From the NCBI GenBank assembly GCA_945878705.1, contig CAMCUE010000056.1:1-7407 (forward strand): a stretch of 7,407 nt of DNA. Reading direction: 5' to 3'. The notes under the pieces were generated by a model. That model was not told the origin of the DNA. It was given only the letters and a program-made list of their open reading frames with translations, and did no database searches. Of this stretch, positions 4,937 through 7,407 are shown in pieces (the first letter of the stretch is position 1; each line of letters begins with the position of its first letter). The position numbers were made by a program, and so were the translations under genes. This DNA comes from Ferrithrix thermotolerans DSM 19514. GTDB taxonomy: Bacteria > Actinomycetota > Acidimicrobiia > Acidimicrobiales > Ilumatobacteraceae.

Positions 4937-5935
4937 ATGACAAGTCAAAAAAACTCGCAGTCCGATACATCTAATTTGTTTTCTAATTCGCACGACCCCG
5001 TGATGGTTAATGAGATTGTTGAATGTTTCGCCACAGTTCCTGCTGGTGTAGTTGTCGATGCAACATTTGGTCTTGGTGGACACTCAAAAGCAATTTTGAA
5101 CGCCCATCCCTCGTTACAGATTTTGGGTTTAGATCAAGATGCATTCGCGGTCGCTAGTGCGCAGCGGATGATCGTTGAAGACCAATCGGTTCGTGGTCGA
5201 CTTACAATTCGACGGGCTCGTTTTGATTCTTTGACTCAAGTATTGGAAGAGTTGTCGATCGATCAAATTTCCGGTGCACTTTTTGATCTCGGAGTTTCGT
5301 CCCCACAATTAGATATCGCAGAGCGTGGATTTTCGTATCGCAATGATGGCCCACTTGACATGCGAATGGATCAGCGTGGTGAAGTAAGTGCTGCTGATGT
5401 AGTGAATACTTACGAAGAATCGGAGTTGGCACATCTGATTGCCAGCAATGCAGATGAGCGATTTGCACGGCGCATCGCCCGCGCGATTGTTGTTGCTCGA
5501 CCTATTAATACAACTATTCACTTGTCGGAAATTATTGTCTCGGCGATTCCTGCGCCAGCGCGTAGAACTGGAGGGCACCCTGCTAAGCGAACATTTCAAG
5601 CAATTCGAATTGAAGTAAATAAGGAACTTGAGATTCTCGCGCGGGCACTCCAAGCCGCAATAGATGCAACAAAAGTTGGTGGGCGCGTCGCCGTTTTGAC
5701 TTATCACTCGGGAGAAAATCGAATCGTTAAACAAGTATTTCGATCTGCAGAAAATGATACCGATGAGCCAAAAATTGGATCACCGTATGTGCACGAGTCT
5801 CAACTCGGTCAGCGACGAGCTCGGCGAGTGCGTATTTCTCAGAATCCGAGTGCGAAGGAACAGTCTGAAAACCGTCGCGCTAAATCTGCGCGACTGCGGG
5901 TCATTGAAAAAACTTTTGCTGGGGCGGTGGGCTGA
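4937..5935 (+). CDS. rsmH: 16S rRNA (cytosine(1402)-N(4))-methyltransferase RsmH
   Basis: The 332-residue product (formerly MraW) N4-methylates C1402 of 16S rRNA in the ribosomal P site using S-adenosylmethionine. Family motifs in order are HDPVM near the start, the SAM loop DATFGLGGHS (41-50), LGLDQDAFA with acidic D66 for the SAM ribose, FDLGVSSPQLD then ERGFSYRNDGPLDMRMD, RRTGGHPAKRTFQAIRIEVN, and YHSGENRIVKQVF in place of the more usual HSLEDRxVK. Length is normal (about 310-340). The start is uncertain: ATG 4937 has no Shine-Dalgarno; GTG 4919, in the same frame, lies inside the predicted upstream helix; TTG 4976 is also possible. All lie before the essential HDPVM. The basic C-terminus (RRAKSARLRVIEK) is typical. 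It is followed after 1 nt by the FtsL-like gene. Confidence 0.95.
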   Translation: MTSQKNSQSDTSNLFSNSHDPVMVNEIVECFATVPAGVVVDATFGLGGHSKAILNAHPSLQILGLDQDAFAVASAQRMIVEDQSVRGRLTIRRARFDSLTQVLEELSIDQISGALFDLGVSSPQLDIAERGFSYRNDGPLDMRMDQRGEVSAADVVNTYEESELAHLIASNADERFARRIARAIVVARPINTTIHLSEIIVSAIPAPARRTGGHPAKRTFQAIRIEVNKELEILARALQAAIDATKVGGRVAVLTYHSGENRIVKQVFRSAENDTDEPKIGSPYVHESQLGQRRARRVRISQNPSAKEQSENRRAKSARLRVIEKTFAGAVG

Positions 5936-5936
5936 A

Positions 5937-6677
5937 ATGTCAGCGGCGATGGATCATCAGCCACCTATTCGACATCGGCGAACCGAGCCTGTGCGGCAGA
6001 CAAGAAATCGCACTGGTACACAGCCAGTCATGCGCACTGGTACACAACCAATTACGCGACAAGTCACGCGACCAGTCGCTCGCACTGGTACACAACCAGT
6101 TACGCGACCAATATCGCGACCAATATCGCGACCAGTTACGCGACAAGTCACGCGACCAGTCGCTCGCTCGGGTACACAGCCAGTTACGCGACCAGTATCG
6201 CGACCAGTTACGCGACCAATATCGCGACCAGTTACGCGACCAGTCGCTCGACAAGTTAGACGGCGCAAAGCTCATCCGCCAGAACTTCGTGTTGTTAAGC
6301 CGGTTACGAAGTCAAAGTTTTCAAAAGCAACAATGCTGATAGTCGTTCTGACCTCGGTGCTTGCATTCATCGTAATTTTTCAAACAGTTATTGCCGAGCA
6401 GCAACTCCGACTTGACAGAGTTAGCACCGATGTGCGTCTTGCCCGACAGCACTACAACGAATTGCGACAGCAAAGAGCCGAGTTGCGGGCGCCAGATTAT
6501 TTAAGAGCACAAGCAATCATCTTGGGAATGTGGCCAGGTTCTGGTGCGAAATTTGAAGATGTGCCGGCTGAAGTTGTGACAATGGTGCTTGCTGCAACCG
6601 GCGAAATGGATGCGGCAATTGCCAAGCCAAGAACATCAGATGACTTAGTTTTAGAGTCCACTGGTTCGGCGCCATGA
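5937..6677 (+). CDS. ftsL: FtsL-like bitopic cell-division protein with repetitive basic tail
   Basis: Position between rsmH and ftsI and topology identify this as the FtsL-type partner of the FtsQ-FtsB-FtsL complex that activates septal peptidoglycan synthesis. The 246 residues comprise a cytoplasmic N-terminus of about 130 residues, one membrane helix (about 133-153, MLIVVLTSVLAFIVIFQTVIA), then an extracytoplasmic coiled coil (about 154-190). The coiled coil is followed by the FtsL/DivIC-type sequence RAELRAPDYLRAQAIILGMWPG and an acidic tail. Residues 25-108 are a low-complexity array of 4- and 8-residue Arg-rich units, far longer than the short tail of proteobacterial FtsL, although long basic or Pro-rich tails do occur in actinobacterial FtsL. 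ATG 5937 follows the rsmH stop by one base, so translation is probably coupled; ATG 5949 is an alternative. Assignment as FtsL rather than FtsB/DivIC rests mainly on gene order. Confidence 0.85.
   Translation: MSAAMDHQPPIRHRRTEPVRQTRNRTGTQPVMRTGTQPITRQVTRPVARTGTQPVTRPISRPISRPVTRQVTRPVARSGTQPVTRPVSRPVTRPISRPVTRPVARQVRRRKAHPPELRVVKPVTKSKFSKATMLIVVLTSVLAFIVIFQTVIAEQQLRLDRVSTDVRLARQHYNELRQQRAELRAPDYLRAQAIILGMWPGSGAKFEDVPAEVVTMVLAATGEMDAAIAKPRTSDDLVLESTGSAP
6009..6260 (+). repeat. 12-bp-based tandem repeat coding the Arg-rich tail
   Basis: These 252 bp are built from 12-bp units like GTTACGCGACCA, coding R-[PQ]-[VI]-[TSA] (13 units), mixed with four 24-bp units coding R-[TS]-G-T-Q-P-[VI]-[TM]. 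A higher-order 84-bp copy is visible: 6051-6134 repeats with few changes at 6135-6218. Codons are almost fixed (CGA, CCA, ACG), indicating recent expansion by slippage or unequal exchange. The repeat keeps the reading frame throughout and gives stop-free shadow frames on the other strand. Confidence 0.95.
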
Positions 6678-7407
6678 GTCAATCGCTACGCGCGAGACGG
6701 GTACAAAGTGTTGGCGCGTCTAAAGGCAAAAGAGTTACAAGTAATGGCAGAGTTTCTAAACGCAAAGCGCGAGCGATAAATAATCACCGCGAGAACATCG
6801 CAGGAGTTTCGTATCGATCCAATTCTCTAATCGGCAAAGGTTACGACGCGTTTACCAAAGATCTGAAGGCCGGAGTGATGCGCAAACGCACGCGGATGAT
6901 GTTCTCGGTCGTAGCCCTAATGTTGTTTGGGCTCGGAGTTCGGGTAGCACTGTTGCAGACAAAGTGGGCTAGCGACTATCGAGATGCGAGCATCTCTCAA
7001 CGCACCCGCGTGCAAACACTGCGCGCAGAGCGAGGTTCAATTCTTGATAGAAATGGGCGCGAACTAGCGTTGCCGATTCCGACACGCACTGTTTTTGCTG
7101 ATCCTCGGTCAGTTGTTGATCCTGAAGGGGTTGCCAGAGTAGTTGGGGGAATCATGCATCTAACGCCTGAAAGCGAACTTGAACTGGCAATCAAGATGCG
7201 AGACAAGTCGTCAAGTTTTGTTTATTTGGCTCGTCAGGCAGATCAAAAAATTGCTGACACTATTGTCGCGCTCGGTCTCAAAGGGGTCTCCTCGTATCGC
7301 GAATCGGGTCGTGCTCTCACAAGCAGTGGACTATTGGCACTTGTTGGACGAACAGATATTGACGGTCTTGGAATTTATGGTCTGGAACTTCAGTATCAAG
7401 ATGTACT
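6674..7407 (+). CDS. ftsI: division transpeptidase FtsI / PBP (N-terminal part, runs off the window)
   Basis: The visible 244 codons encode the N-terminal part of a class B penicillin-binding protein, which cross-links septal peptidoglycan. A basic cytoplasmic segment of about 74 residues (RARRVQS, SKGKRV, SKRKARA, MRKRTR) precedes one membrane anchor (about 75-95, MMFSVVALMLFGLGVRVALLQ). The PBP dimerisation domain follows with the diagnostic RGSILDRNGRELA (120-132), TVFADPRSV, FVYLARQ, and DGLGIYGLELQY near the window end. The usual R-x-YP-x-G-x-LA segment reads RALTSSGLLALVG. The transpeptidase domain with its SxxK, SxN and KTG motifs lies beyond the window, so activity cannot be judged. 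ATG 6674 overlaps the FtsL-like stop (ATGA), indicating coupled translation. The call is firm from motif and order (ftsI/pbpB after ftsL). Confidence 0.93.
   Translation, partial: MSQSLRARRVQSVGASKGKRVTSNGRVSKRKARAINNHRENIAGVSYRSNSLIGKGYDAFTKDLKAGVMRKRTRMMFSVVALMLFGLGVRVALLQTKWASDYRDASISQRTRVQTLRAERGSILDRNGRELALPIPTRTVFADPRSVVDPEGVARVVGGIMHLTPESELELAIKMRDKSSSFVYLARQADQKIADTIVALGLKGVSSYRESGRALTSSGLLALVGRTDIDGLGIYGLELQYQDV

Noticed and set aside
4768..4974. 68-residue forward frame spanning the hairpin between mraZ and rsmH
   Set aside because: It begins at a poor start, crosses both arms of the inverted repeat and has no family character. The folding pattern explains the sequence better than coding does.
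5940..6275. Two long reverse-strand frames rich in W-S-R or G-R-V-T repeats
   Set aside because: They are antisense images of the 12-bp repeat in the FtsL-like gene. A repeat whose length is a multiple of three and lacks stops stays open in several frames.

Overview
The window looks like a chromosomal segment of a low-GC member of the Actinobacteria (roughly 45-50% G+C by eye). The best guess is an aquatic, Acidimicrobiia-type lineage. That placement is inference: it rests on the actinobacterial neighbourhood dinB end / DUF3040 / mraZ / rsmH / ftsL-like / ftsI, the tightly packed genes, frequent ATGA stop-start overlaps, and sequence style. All genes lie on the + strand. I see no tRNA, rRNA, CRISPR array, insertion sequence or integrase.

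Left part (1-4084): the last 32 codons of a Y-family DNA polymerase (DinB-like), a short AT-rich gap, then a run of closely spaced genes: a DUF3040 two-helix membrane protein, a ROK-family sugar kinase, an acyl-CoA dehydrogenase, a small uncharacterised protein, an HNH endonuclease-family protein and a lipoate-ligase-fold protein. Junctions are 12 nt, a 4-nt overlap, 3 nt, a 4-nt overlap and 21 nt, so they are probably co-transcribed. Their jobs (sugar phosphorylation, acyl-CoA oxidation, lipoyl/acyl transfer) have no obvious link to division apart from position.

Right part (4085-7407): the start of the division and cell wall (dcw) cluster. A 221-nt gap holds an array of MraZ-type TGGGG boxes at exact 10-bp spacing, running into a TATAGT -10 element. 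Then come mraZ (transcription regulator), a 217-nt gap, rsmH (16S rRNA C1402 N4-methyltransferase), an FtsL-like bitopic division protein with a long Arg-rich repeat tail, and the N-terminal third or so of ftsI (division transpeptidase), cut by the window end. rsmH, ftsL and ftsI are separated by 1 nt or overlap by 4 nt, so they form one translationally coupled unit.

The most striking part is the mraZ-rsmH gap. It can fold into a very long RNA hairpin, 30 consecutive pairs, in which all five non-Watson-Crick positions are U-G pairs in the + strand transcript only. A strong Shine-Dalgarno sequence with no start codon lies just before it, and rsmH has no clear Shine-Dalgarno of its own. This suggests a structured RNA controlling rsmH and the downstream division genes. 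It may be a variant of the 'mraW RNA motif' known from actinobacteria; I could not test that here. The rest of the window is fairly ordinary core-genome sequence.
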